A stretch of 7,048 nucleotides of DNA, from contig WAPZ01000422.1 of NCBI GenBank assembly GCA_015520535.1, forward strand, positions 1 through 7,048, in the 5' to 3' direction. Positions 1 to 5,900 of this stretch are shown here, one piece after another. How positions within the stretch are numbered: the first letter of the stretch is position 1; each line of letters opens with the position of its first letter. The stretch is from Candidatus Heimdallarchaeota archaeon. GTDB taxonomy: Archaea > Asgardarchaeota > Heimdallarchaeia > Hodarchaeales > S146-22. The translations under genes were made by a program, and so were the position numbers. The notes under the pieces were generated by a model. The model made no database searches and had not been told where the DNA came from. It saw only the letters and a program-made list of their open reading frames with translations.

Positions 1-168
1 GCCGGAACAGTTGCGTGGTCTGACGCCGGAACAGTTGCGTGGTCTGACGCCGGAACAGTTGCGTGGTCTGACGCCGGAACAGTTGCGTGGTCTGACGCCG
101 GAACAGTTGCGTGGTCTGACGCCGGAACAGTTGCGTGGTCTGACGCCGGAACAGTTGCGTAGTTTGAC
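1..168 (+). repeat. In-frame 24-bp tandem repeat, 7 copies in view
   Basis: Six units (1-24, 25-48, 49-72, 73-96, 97-120, 121-144) are identical at every base, including third codon positions. The seventh (145-168) differs at two bases (GTGGTC becomes GTAGTT). An eighth, degenerate unit at 169-192 keeps the pattern only loosely. Each unit encodes eight residues, so gain or loss of copies keeps the frame. The unit is 15/24 G+C. The array runs off the left edge, so the copy number is unknown. There are no spacers, so it is not a CRISPR array. Confidence 0.97.
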
Positions 169-331
169 CACCGAGCAATTACAAGGTTTGACACTGAAAC
201 AGCGTTTTTTTGTTATAAAACAATTGTTGGATGATCCGGAAGAATTTGAGCGTTTAATTAAGCTTTTTTCCGACGAAGAGCTTCGAAAACTACAGAAACT
301 CCTTAAGAAAGCGGTAACCGGCGATGAATGA
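1..331 (+). CDS. Partial octapeptide-repeat protein (GLTPEQLR repeats), 3' end
   Basis: The function is not recognised. The open frame enters from the left edge (first whole codon at base 2), so the N-terminus is missing; the TTG at base 11 is a repeat leucine and not a credible start. The 109 visible residues begin with seven copies of the octad GLTPEQLR. The pattern then decays through SLTTEQLQ and GLTLKQRF into a charged, leucine-rich helical tail (DDPEEFERLIKLF, then DEELRKLQKLLKK), ending in GDE and a TGA stop. Leucines spaced 5 and 3 apart with TPEQ helix caps suggest a chain of short amphipathic helices for protein-protein contact. No catalytic motif, membrane segment or signal is visible. 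The repeat DNA is far richer in GC than the tail. Helical tails with LTPEQL-type motifs occur in unrelated proteins, so no family is assigned. The gene converges on the longin/pseudo-GTPase gene. Confidence 0.75.
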   Translation, partial: PEQLRGLTPEQLRGLTPEQLRGLTPEQLRGLTPEQLRGLTPEQLRGLTPEQLRSLTTEQLQGLTLKQRFFVIKQLLDDPEEFERLIKLFSDEELRKLQKLLKKAVTGDE

Positions 332-413
332 AAATTATGTTGATGGATCGAGGTATACGATCTTTGTTCTATTGTGGGAATAAAGTTCAGTGTTTTACAG
401 TTTTTTTATACGC

Positions 414-460
414 TTATCATTCTGTTATTTTGTGAACAATATTATGTAACAGAATAATAA
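414..460. terminator. Inverted repeat between convergent genes, possible bidirectional terminator
   Basis: The arms at 414-427 (TTATCATTCTGTTA) and 447-460 (TAACAGAATAATAA) are complementary over 14 positions with one mismatch (C418/A456), around a 19-nt loop. The inverted repeat lies in the 164-bp gap between two converging stop codons (331 and 496). A run of seven T at 401-407 on the + strand could end the left gene by the T-run route usual in archaea. The arms are AT-rich, and a T-run does not directly follow the hairpin in either direction, so a protein-binding palindrome is an alternative. The rest of 332-495 shows no gene. Confidence 0.4.
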
Positions 461-495
461 GTAAATTAGGGGGCAATTGTCGTTTTTATACGATT

Positions 496-2205
496 TTAGA
501 AGAAAAATTGAATAATGAGACTTTTAATAAGGAGGTCTTTAAATTCTTTGATTGTGGGATCAAAGGGCAGAAAAATGAATTTTTTCTTATGTGTTTGTGG
601 TATTTCGTGCTTAAACATGGAAATATGATATAAAACGTGCTGTATGGGATTAAGTTCGCCTTTTTGTTCACTTTTCTCGACTTGATGCTCTTGATATGCG
701 GATGGTAAGATTCCAAGAAGAACCGCCGGCTTGAATTGTGAAGATCGGTTCCAAAAAGTCTCTATCCATTGGATGCTTGGGTTAAATGTTTTAAGGTCGT
801 TAAAATTGAAGATTGAACATAAGAGATGGACGGAATCGGCTACTTCGGATTTAAAATGCGTGTGCTTGAAGTCATTGGAAGAAAAGAGGAAGAGCATGGA
901 AATTTTTAGGCTTTGTACGGTGGTATTAAATGGAAGCACTTGAAACTCGATATCTGGTATTTGTGCGAACCTAAACGGCGGTAATTCAAGTGGCGTTCCA
1001 TCTGAACTTAAAATTTTATATAATGTGGTCAGATCTTCTTCGGTGCCTACAAATAAAACGTTTAGGCGCTTTGACGTCTTTTTTTCGATAGTATGCTTTA
1101 TTTCAAGGTCATTTGACGTTAGAAACTTGAGTAATTCTTCATATTTGGCTGCAATGTCTAAAGTAAAAGAGTCAAGGGACCAGCTTTTTTCTAAGGTAAC
1201 AACTTTTTCTTGTTTGAGGATGTCATTCACAGTAGCGTTGCGGAGCTTATATTGTAGGCGTTCTTGTAGGCGTGAAATTAAAAACTCTTTGAGTTTGTCA
1301 TTAATATCTTGTCGGACGTCACTTGGAAGTTGTGGGAGAATGCGTTGCATTTCGGTGGTGAAAAAGATATCTGGGTGTGTAAAGCCACAAACGGTTTGAT
1401 TGCCACAAATCATATAGAGGTTTTTTATTCGTGTTTCCCCAAACGTGATTTGAGTGGGTTTTCCGCCAAAAACCTCTTCAGCAAACATGCTAAAAGAGGC
1501 CAAGAGTGCCGAAAGAATCGTTTCTTCATATAATTTCAAATTAAATTTGGCATAAATTGGGACTCCATGGATGTGGTTGCAGATAAACCATTCACTAGGT
1601 GATAATGGTTTATATTCTTCCAGCATTCCTAATTTGATATAATAGTGGAAGAGAATAAGTTCAGCAAGACTTAGTCCATTTAATTGGCAAATACCGTTTC
1701 CTACTACAGCTTCTTCTTCGGTAAACTCTCGAATCATAAGTAACGCGCGTTGGAAGATCTGATCAATTGTTTTTTGACGTGACGCCAATAATGCGGATTC
1801 ATAATAATGAGAATACGTGAGAATTGCGGCTCCGACTAAAAAGCCTTTGAGCTGAAATTCCAAATCTTGTGGCAATTTATAAAGTTCTAGCAGATATGCG
1901 GTGACTTCTGGGTTAGAAATAAAGAATTCATAGTTTTCGGATAATCGTGCAACTAAAATGGGAATGCTTGGGAGCAAATAATAGGGAGCCTCAATTCTAA
2001 TCATTCCTATTTGACTTTCTGAGCCAAAAATATCGCCACCTAAATTTGTTAAGGCTTTACTAAGGCGTATAATCCCGTCTAGTTTGTTTTCCGGAATTTT
2101 CTCGGGATATGACCAAAATGGTTTTCCTTTTTGAAATATAACGGCCCAATTATATCTAAAAACTGGTTCGTCCAGAGGTTCGTCCAGAGGTTCGTCCCCA
2201 TTCAT
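496..2205 (-). CDS. Double longin/roadblock-like protein with C-terminal pseudo-GTPase domain
   Basis: This is a soluble 569-residue protein with no signal or membrane segment. Residues 1-14 are an acidic DEPL repeat. Residues 16-90 look like a longin/roadblock-type domain (strand turn KGKPFWSYP, helix ending GGDIFG). Residues 95-200 are helical. Residues 204-277 are a second, clearer domain (HGVPIYAKF, ILSALLASFSMFAEEVFGG, ITFGETRIKNLYMI). A charged helical linker fills 283-375. Residues 379-568 follow the neighbouring GTPase element by element with the active site erased: VGTEEDLTT (386-394) stands where LGDPAVGKT is, LPFNTT replaces WDIAGQ, LLGILPS (496-502) replaces LIGNKAD, and FLPFD replaces ETSAL. 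Nucleotide binding is therefore unlikely. The ATG has GGAG nine bases upstream (2215-2218), and the gene starts 24 bp after the GTPase stop, implying co-transcription. The likely role (inference) is scaffold, effector or regulator of that GTPase. The longin calls are less certain than the pseudo-GTPase call. Confidence 0.8.
   Translation of the reverse strand: MNGDEPLDEPLDEPVFRYNWAVIFQKGKPFWSYPEKIPENKLDGIIRLSKALTNLGGDIFGSESQIGMIRIEAPYYLLPSIPILVARLSENYEFFISNPEVTAYLLELYKLPQDLEFQLKGFLVGAAILTYSHYYESALLASRQKTIDQIFQRALLMIREFTEEEAVVGNGICQLNGLSLAELILFHYYIKLGMLEEYKPLSPSEWFICNHIHGVPIYAKFNLKLYEETILSALLASFSMFAEEVFGGKPTQITFGETRIKNLYMICGNQTVCGFTHPDIFFTTEMQRILPQLPSDVRQDINDKLKEFLISRLQERLQYKLRNATVNDILKQEKVVTLEKSWSLDSFTLDIAAKYEELLKFLTSNDLEIKHTIEKKTSKRLNVLFVGTEEDLTTLYKILSSDGTPLELPPFRFAQIPDIEFQVLPFNTTVQSLKISMLFLFSSNDFKHTHFKSEVADSVHLLCSIFNFNDLKTFNPSIQWIETFWNRSSQFKPAVLLGILPSAYQEHQVEKSEQKGELNPIQHVLYHISMFKHEIPQTHKKKFIFLPFDPTIKEFKDLLIKSLIIQFFF
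2165..2197 (-). repeat. 12-bp coding repeat (DEPL) at the start of the pseudo-GTPase gene
   Basis: GGTTCGTCCAGA (as read on +) occurs at 2165-2176 and 2177-2188, with a partial third copy, GGTTCGTCC, at 2189-2197. On the coding strand this gives DEP-LDEP-LDEP just after the first three residues. The copies are base-identical, so this is a recent duplication of a four-residue acidic, proline-containing leader. It keeps the reading frame. Confidence 0.95.
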
Positions 2206-2229
2206 GGTTATCTACTCCGCCACACGCTT
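2206..2229 (-). promoter_or_regulatory. 24-bp operon junction with ribosome binding site
   Basis: Only 24 bp separate the GTPase stop (TAA, 2232-2230) from the ATG of the downstream longin/pseudo-GTPase gene. GGAG (complement of 2215-2218) sits nine bases before that ATG. There is no room for a separate promoter, so the two genes are most simply one transcript. Confidence 0.7.
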
Positions 2230-2778
2230 TTAGCTGAATTTTTGAACTATTTGAAGTGCCAGCTGTTCAAACGCTTTGTTGACTTGATAGCCGGTAAGGG
2301 CTGATGTTTCAATATAGGGAACTGGAGTGCCAATAGATTGGGAAAGCATTTCCGCATAGAGTTCTCCTTGCTCTGGTGCTACCTGTGCAAGCCCTTGTTC
2401 GCGGAGATCAGCTTTGTTCCCGATGAGAATCATCGGTAGTGGTCCTTCAATATTCCATAATTGTTGTAACCAATTTGGCACATTTTGATAGGTTTCTTTC
2501 CGTGTAATGTCAAAAATCATTAAAATTCCTTTTGCACCGGCGTAAAAACTGGGTCTCAGACTTTCAAAATGGTGCTGTCCCGCAATATCCCAAATTTGAT
2601 ACGTAATATAATAGGTATCATGAATCAAATATCTCTTAATTGAAAAATCCACACCAATCGTGGTTACATATGTGTTAGAAAAGCCCTTTCCTAAAAAACG
2701 ATTCTTTAAAGACGTCTTACCAACTGCTGGATCTCCTAACAGACATATTTTGAGCGTGTATTCCTTGTATTTTTTCAA
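2230..2778 (-). CDS. Rab-like small GTPase (Ras superfamily)
   Basis: This is a complete Ras-superfamily GTPase of 182 residues, which is normal size. All five nucleotide motifs are present: G1 GDPAVGKT (15-22), the G2 threonine in TTIGVDF (39-45), G3 WDIAGQ (63-68) with the catalytic-type glutamine Q68, G4 NKAD (121-124) and G5 ETSAL (157-161). The IGVDF and WDxAGQ context is Rab-like rather than Arf- or MglA-like. It should cycle between GTP and GDP forms as a cytosolic switch. There is no C-terminal cysteine for prenylation and no N-terminal myristoylation-type glycine, so membrane targeting would need a partner. The start is TTG: it is preceded by GAGGGG with a 7-base gap, and no ATG lies ahead of the P-loop. 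The gene precedes the longin/pseudo-GTPase gene by 24 bp and follows the longin-tailed receptor gene, which suggests that both longin proteins are its regulators or effectors (inference). Confidence 0.96.
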   Translation of the reverse strand: MKKYKEYTLKICLLGDPAVGKTSLKNRFLGKGFSNTYVTTIGVDFSIKRYLIHDTYYITYQIWDIAGQHHFESLRPSFYAGAKGILMIFDITRKETYQNVPNWLQQLWNIEGPLPMILIGNKADLREQGLAQVAPEQGELYAEMLSQSIGTPVPYIETSALTGYQVNKAFEQLALQIVQKFS

Positions 2779-2902
2779 TTAATATCCCCTCAATTAATTC
2801 GCTCATCGCGTTTTTTTGCCTACGTCTTTTCATCTACTTTAGCATTTGTTCGATTGTTACTCATTAATTATGGTTCATTTTTCCGATTTCAATAATTAAT
2901 CA
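2779..2902 (-). promoter_or_regulatory. 124-bp gap upstream of the GTPase, possible internal promoter
   Basis: No gene is seen between the receptor stop (2903) and the GTPase start. The coding strand holds an AT-rich TATA-like stretch, CCATAATTAATG (complement of about 2862-2873), which would give a leader of roughly 60 nt. There is no T-run terminator on this strand; the T-run at 2811-2817 is on the other strand. Either read-through from the receptor gene or a separate promoter is possible. The TATA call is weak. Confidence 0.3.
2786..2791 (-). promoter_or_regulatory. Ribosome binding site fixing the TTG start of the GTPase
   Basis: The coding strand reads GAGGGG, seven bases (ATATTAA), then TTG. 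This good Shine-Dalgarno match at normal spacing, directly before the residues MKKYKEY that lead into the P-loop strand, supports TTG as the initiator. Confidence 0.75.
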
Positions 2903-4762
2903 TCAATAGAGATATGGTCTCAGCATTTCTTCACAATGAAGCCAAATTTCTCCTAATTCTGCACTATCAATGAGACGTCGCTGGGTAAACATGTCTTGAC
3001 TTTGTGATTCAATGTACTGAACGATTTCTTTCTGAACATCCTCTAATTGCGTAATATCTCCGCGTGTGAGAAACAATATGCTCCAGATATATTTTCCATA
3101 ATGTATTAATGTCTGATAATTTCCAAAATCAAAGCGTTTTAATGCAACCCGTTCTTGGAACACCGGTGTTTCGGTAGTAAAATTATTAATGGTGATTATA
3201 ATAGAAGACAATAGACCGGAAAGGAGAGTGGTTTTGAATTCATCAATTGTGGCAAAATTCCTCCCATATAAGTCAGTTCCATCAGGACGCAAAACGAGCC
3301 ACGCTAATATTTTTGCTGGTCGGCTTCTAGCACTTTGTGTTTGTTGGATGTTGCTTTGCCTAAATTTCTTTTTATAGAGCAAGACATTGCCACTTACTCC
3401 TAAGAGGATCCCAATCGCTAAAAAAACAAGCGATAATAATAAATTTGGTGGTTGAGTCGATGTCAATGCGGGTATGAAATTGCCATTTTTACTTGATGTG
3501 AGTGTCCCACCATTTATGGGCAATGTTCCTTCTGTTACAATGCTCAGCTGCTGAATTGTCCGTTCCTTTTTTCCCGCATAGGAATATTCCAAAATTAAAC
3601 TGTAATTTCCTACAATTTCTGGAATAATAACAAATTTCTCTTCTTTTGTCGTTAAAGGATCCACTGAGGTGTAATAATTTTGAACATTTCCGTAACTCTG
3701 ATTGGTTGCTTCTTCCCGCAAACTTGCATTAATTAAGACACCTAAGGGAAGGGTTCCTTCATTATGGATAGTAAACGTTATCACAACCGGCTCAAACGTT
3801 TTTTTAGGAAAAACAACATCCACCGAAACTGAACCTTTAATCGTTCCCACTAAAAAAGGTTTTTGAATTAAATACGTTCTTGCATCCTCATAACTTTCAT
3901 TCTCAGCAAAATAATAAAAGTATTTGACCCACAAAAGATATGTGCCCGACCATAACGTAGTATTAAGATTAAACATCCATTGACCAATAAAATTAGTCAC
4001 CGCTGATCCATTATTACCAAAACTTTCAATTGTAAGATTTTTTCCCGTATCCTCAAATACAAGACTCTCTCCCTGAAACACTTTTATTTGCGTAAAACTG
4101 ACAATTTTTTGTCTTTCATAATTGTGAAGGGAAACTACCACCGGTAAGTCTTCTTGTGGAACGGAATCAGTGACACTGACATCAAATAACAATCCTTTTA
4201 TTGCATACAAAATCGTAACTGTGAGTGCCACTCCTAAGCCAATTTGATTGTCATTTTCATTTACCAATGCTACAGAAAGAAGATAAAAATACGAACCGAC
4301 TGCTGCCGTCGCTGGAAGACTTATAGAACCACTTACATTTTTAAATTCTCCGATTGCCAATCTCAATTGACTTTGTTCTAATCGCAGCCAATCTGTAGTA
4401 TTTGCAGTTGCCAGATCCGGTGTAATCTTTATCGTTATATCTTTGTCTCCCGTATTGTTCACAATAAATGAAAAGGTATAGGTATTTCCCTTTTCCAACA
4501 ATCCCATTCGGATGGTTAATGGTGAAACCGAAAAGCTGGGACCCTCATTTTGGACATGAAAAGAACGTGACAGCGCAAAAATATAACTGGATTTTGTCAA
4601 GGAAAAAACAATTAAAATAGATATCATAAGAAGAAGTATAATTTTTTCATTTTTTATTGTCTTCCTGGTATCAACTCCATACCATCCTAAGCTAAAGTAA
4701 TGTTTCCCAGTATATTTCCTTATAAGAGTCGTCATTTTTTCCATTTTATTTAAAGTAAACAT
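2903..4762 (-). CDS. Receptor-like membrane protein: beta-rich ectodomain, one TM helix, cytoplasmic longin/roadblock-like domain
   Basis: This 619-residue protein is predicted to span the membrane. Residues 41-58 form a hydrophobic signal or anchor segment after a basic N-terminus. Residues 70-408 are beta-rich, with Ig-like or CARDB/NEW3-type pieces (FSFIVNNTGDKDITIKI near 97-113; ITFTIHNEGTLPLGVLINAS near 328-347). This region carries ten N-x-S/T sequons (N102, 121, 142, 242, 251, 267, 288, 345, 354, 386), fitting a glycosylated surface domain. A Ser/Thr/Pro/Gly-rich stalk (409-439) leads to a transmembrane helix (440-463) and a KKKFR stop-transfer. Cytoplasmic residues 485-570 resemble the longin domains of the nearby soluble protein: RPDGTDLYGRNF, then LLSGLLSSIIITI, then FDFGNYQTLIHYGKYIW. 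A charged helical tail ends in PYLY. ATGs at residues 1, 7 and 10 are all possible starts; no clear ribosome site is seen, so leaderless initiation may apply. Proposed role (inference): a surface sensor whose inner domain engages the Rab-like GTPase. Confidence 0.8.
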   Translation of the reverse strand: MFTLNKMEKMTTLIRKYTGKHYFSLGWYGVDTRKTIKNEKIILLLMISILIVFSLTKSSYIFALSRSFHVQNEGPSFSVSPLTIRMGLLEKGNTYTFSFIVNNTGDKDITIKITPDLATANTTDWLRLEQSQLRLAIGEFKNVSGSISLPATAAVGSYFYLLSVALVNENDNQIGLGVALTVTILYAIKGLLFDVSVTDSVPQEDLPVVVSLHNYERQKIVSFTQIKVFQGESLVFEDTGKNLTIESFGNNGSAVTNFIGQWMFNLNTTLWSGTYLLWVKYFYYFAENESYEDARTYLIQKPFLVGTIKGSVSVDVVFPKKTFEPVVITFTIHNEGTLPLGVLINASLREEATNQSYGNVQNYYTSVDPLTTKEEKFVIIPEIVGNYSLILEYSYAGKKERTIQQLSIVTEGTLPINGGTLTSSKNGNFIPALTSTQPPNLLLSLVFLAIGILLGVSGNVLLYKKKFRQSNIQQTQSARSRPAKILAWLVLRPDGTDLYGRNFATIDEFKTTLLSGLLSSIIITINNFTTETPVFQERVALKRFDFGNYQTLIHYGKYIWSILFLTRGDITQLEDVQKEIVQYIESQSQDMFTQRRLIDSAELGEIWLHCEEMLRPYLY

Positions 4763-4939
4763 CTTTTTAAAGACTAATCATTTAACTATTCTTTTATTGG
4801 TGATTTTCATACCTATCTTTTCTTGTTTCTATGTATGAAAAAGCATATTAACAAAATCAGAACAATTTTATTAGCAGATTTTTTCAAAAAAAGTGTGCTG
4901 AATTATAATGATGGTAACAAAATTCTTAGAGGGAAAGGT
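4763..4939. promoter_or_regulatory. 177-bp divergent intergenic region, promoters both ways
   Basis: This gap separates the receptor gene (-) from the secreted-protein gene (+) and must hold both promoters unless transcripts enter from further away. On +, CAATTTTATTAG (4863-4874) and GAATTATAATG (4900-4910) are TATA-like. On -, GAATAGTTAAATGATT (about 17-32 bp before the receptor ATG) could serve a leaderless transcript. TTTTTT-C-AAAAAAA (4879-4892) is a short palindrome. None of these sites is strong. The frame of the + gene stays open upstream to 4823, but this stretch lacks a ribosome site and is treated as non-coding. Confidence 0.4.
4929..4939 (+). promoter_or_regulatory. Ribosome binding site that sets the start at 4940
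   Basis: GAGGG at 4929-4933 lies six bases before the ATG at 4940. This and the signal peptide beginning there favour 4940 over the upstream in-frame TTG (4823) and ATG (4835), which would place about 35-39 extra polar residues before the signal sequence. Confidence 0.75.
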
Positions 4940-5854
4940 ATGAAAAATACACGTAAATACCTATTGATGTTTTCAAGCCTGGCTTTAATCACATTAATTC
5001 TTATGATGCCGACAGCAAAACCGTCAATGGCAGCTGATATCAGTGTCACGGGAACGGTACAAGGTGCTGTCTCCTTTAACGTCAGTGATAGTTCCATTGC
5101 TTTTGGCACGCTTAATTTAGCCACGCAAAGTGATAGTGCTACTATCGGTGGAGAAACAAGAAAAGTTTGGGATTCAGAAAACGATGCGACTACCAGTCCC
5201 GACAAAGCAACCTTTGATGAATCTACAACTAATGTAAATGCTTCTTATTATTTAACAGTTACCGGCGAAACTGTCTCCAGCTTAGATTCTACCAACTGGT
5301 TATATTTCAAAAAAGTTGGTAATACGTTTGATCCAGATGGTAGCGGAACAACTTTTGGCGCATACGGCACGTATTGGCTGCCAAGCTTTTCTGGCACATT
5401 AGGAAGTGCCACCAGTTATACACCTCCAAGTGGTGAAACTGCCGAGTCAGCTGTTGCCATCAATCTTACTATATTAGGAAGTAATGATGGTACTAACTGG
5501 CAAGAAATATCCATTACAATCCATGTTTTGCATACAACTAGTGGTAAAATCTATTTAGACGATGATACGAATTTTTCAGACACTACTGAGGGCGGTTATA
5601 TAAGCGAAGTTGGACCGTTAACCGCCCAATACGATGAAGCTAATTTATTTGGAAATCCTTTCATTCTTATGGAAGATCCGACCACTCTTTCTAGTGGTAA
5701 CACAGTCACGTTTAGATTTGGCTGGTTTGTTCAATATGATGGCACGCCATCAAACTATAACATGGAGTTTTATACTTTACTAGCAATTCCAACGTATACC
5801 TTATCACGAACGTGGACATGGCAAATTACTATCAATGGAGTTCAACACGCATAG
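4940..5854 (+). CDS. Secreted beta-rich surface protein, family unknown
   Basis: This 304-residue protein has a textbook signal peptide: basic MKNTRKY, hydrophobic core at residues 8-23, then a small-residue cleavage region TAKPSMAA with likely cleavage after A31 or A32. The mature part opens with alternating strands (ISVTGTVQGAVSFNVSDSSI, residues 34-53) and stays rich in Thr, Ser, Gly and aromatics to the end (TWTWQITINGVQ). It has no cysteine, no second membrane helix and no recognisable anchor, so it is probably released or assembled on the surface. Sequons at N47, N100, N175 and N211 allow N-glycosylation. Acidic loops such as DPDGSG (131-136) and YLDDDT (205-210) could bind Ca2+, which is only a suggestion. 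The VTGTV...VSDSSIAFGTLN opening recalls beta-sandwich subunits of surface fibres or coats, but no family is assigned. It is divergent from the receptor gene, whose ectodomain it might contact (inference). Confidence 0.8.
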   Translation: MKNTRKYLLMFSSLALITLILMMPTAKPSMAADISVTGTVQGAVSFNVSDSSIAFGTLNLATQSDSATIGGETRKVWDSENDATTSPDKATFDESTTNVNASYYLTVTGETVSSLDSTNWLYFKKVGNTFDPDGSGTTFGAYGTYWLPSFSGTLGSATSYTPPSGETAESAVAINLTILGSNDGTNWQEISITIHVLHTTSGKIYLDDDTNFSDTTEGGYISEVGPLTAQYDEANLFGNPFILMEDPTTLSSGNTVTFRFGWFVQYDGTPSNYNMEFYTLLAIPTYTLSRTWTWQITINGVQHA

Positions 5855-5868
5855 AAATACCGTATTTC
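5854..5868 (+). other. Perfect 7-bp palindrome overlapping the stop codon
   Basis: GAAATAC-C-GTATTTC is a perfect 7-bp inverted repeat with one central base. It begins with the G of the TAG stop of the secreted-protein gene. As RNA it is a tight small hairpin; as DNA it is a 15-bp dyad. It sits about 30 bases before the T-runs, so it may help termination or 3'-end stability. Its function is not shown. Confidence 0.4.
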
Positions 5869-5900
5869 ATTAAGAATCTAGAAAAATAAATTTTAATAAT

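Noticed and set aside
1..168. Regular 24-bp repeats as a possible CRISPR array
   Set aside because: The units are contiguous with no spacers, and they form an open coding octapeptide repeat.
1025..1533. Open frames on the + strand opposite the longin/pseudo-GTPase gene
   Set aside because: They are antisense to a protein with recognisable domains, have Ser/Arg-rich low-information products and no ribosome site, so they are shadows.
2165..2197. GGTTCGTCC resembling the T-arm of a tRNA
   Set aside because: It is a 12-bp coding repeat in a long gene; no acceptor stem, anticodon arm or 3' partner surrounds it.
496..2205. Pseudogene of a GTPase in the C-terminal region of the longin protein
   Set aside because: The frame is intact over 569 codons with a good start and operon position, and the core hydrophobic pattern is kept. 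Loss of only the nucleotide motifs points to a retained pseudo-enzyme, not decay.
2811..2817. T-run upstream of the GTPase as a terminator for the receptor gene
   Set aside because: The T-run is on the + strand; on the transcribed - strand it is an A-run, so it cannot terminate the receptor transcript.
4823..4939. Upstream in-frame extension of the secreted protein (TTG at 4823 or ATG at 4835)
   Set aside because: There is no ribosome site at either codon, and it would bury a normal signal peptide behind 35-39 polar residues, whereas 4940 has GAGGG at six bases.
4903..5205. 100-residue open frame on the - strand inside the secreted-protein gene
   Set aside because: It overlaps the signal peptide and mature start of a well-supported gene; its product has no motif and it lacks a ribosome site.
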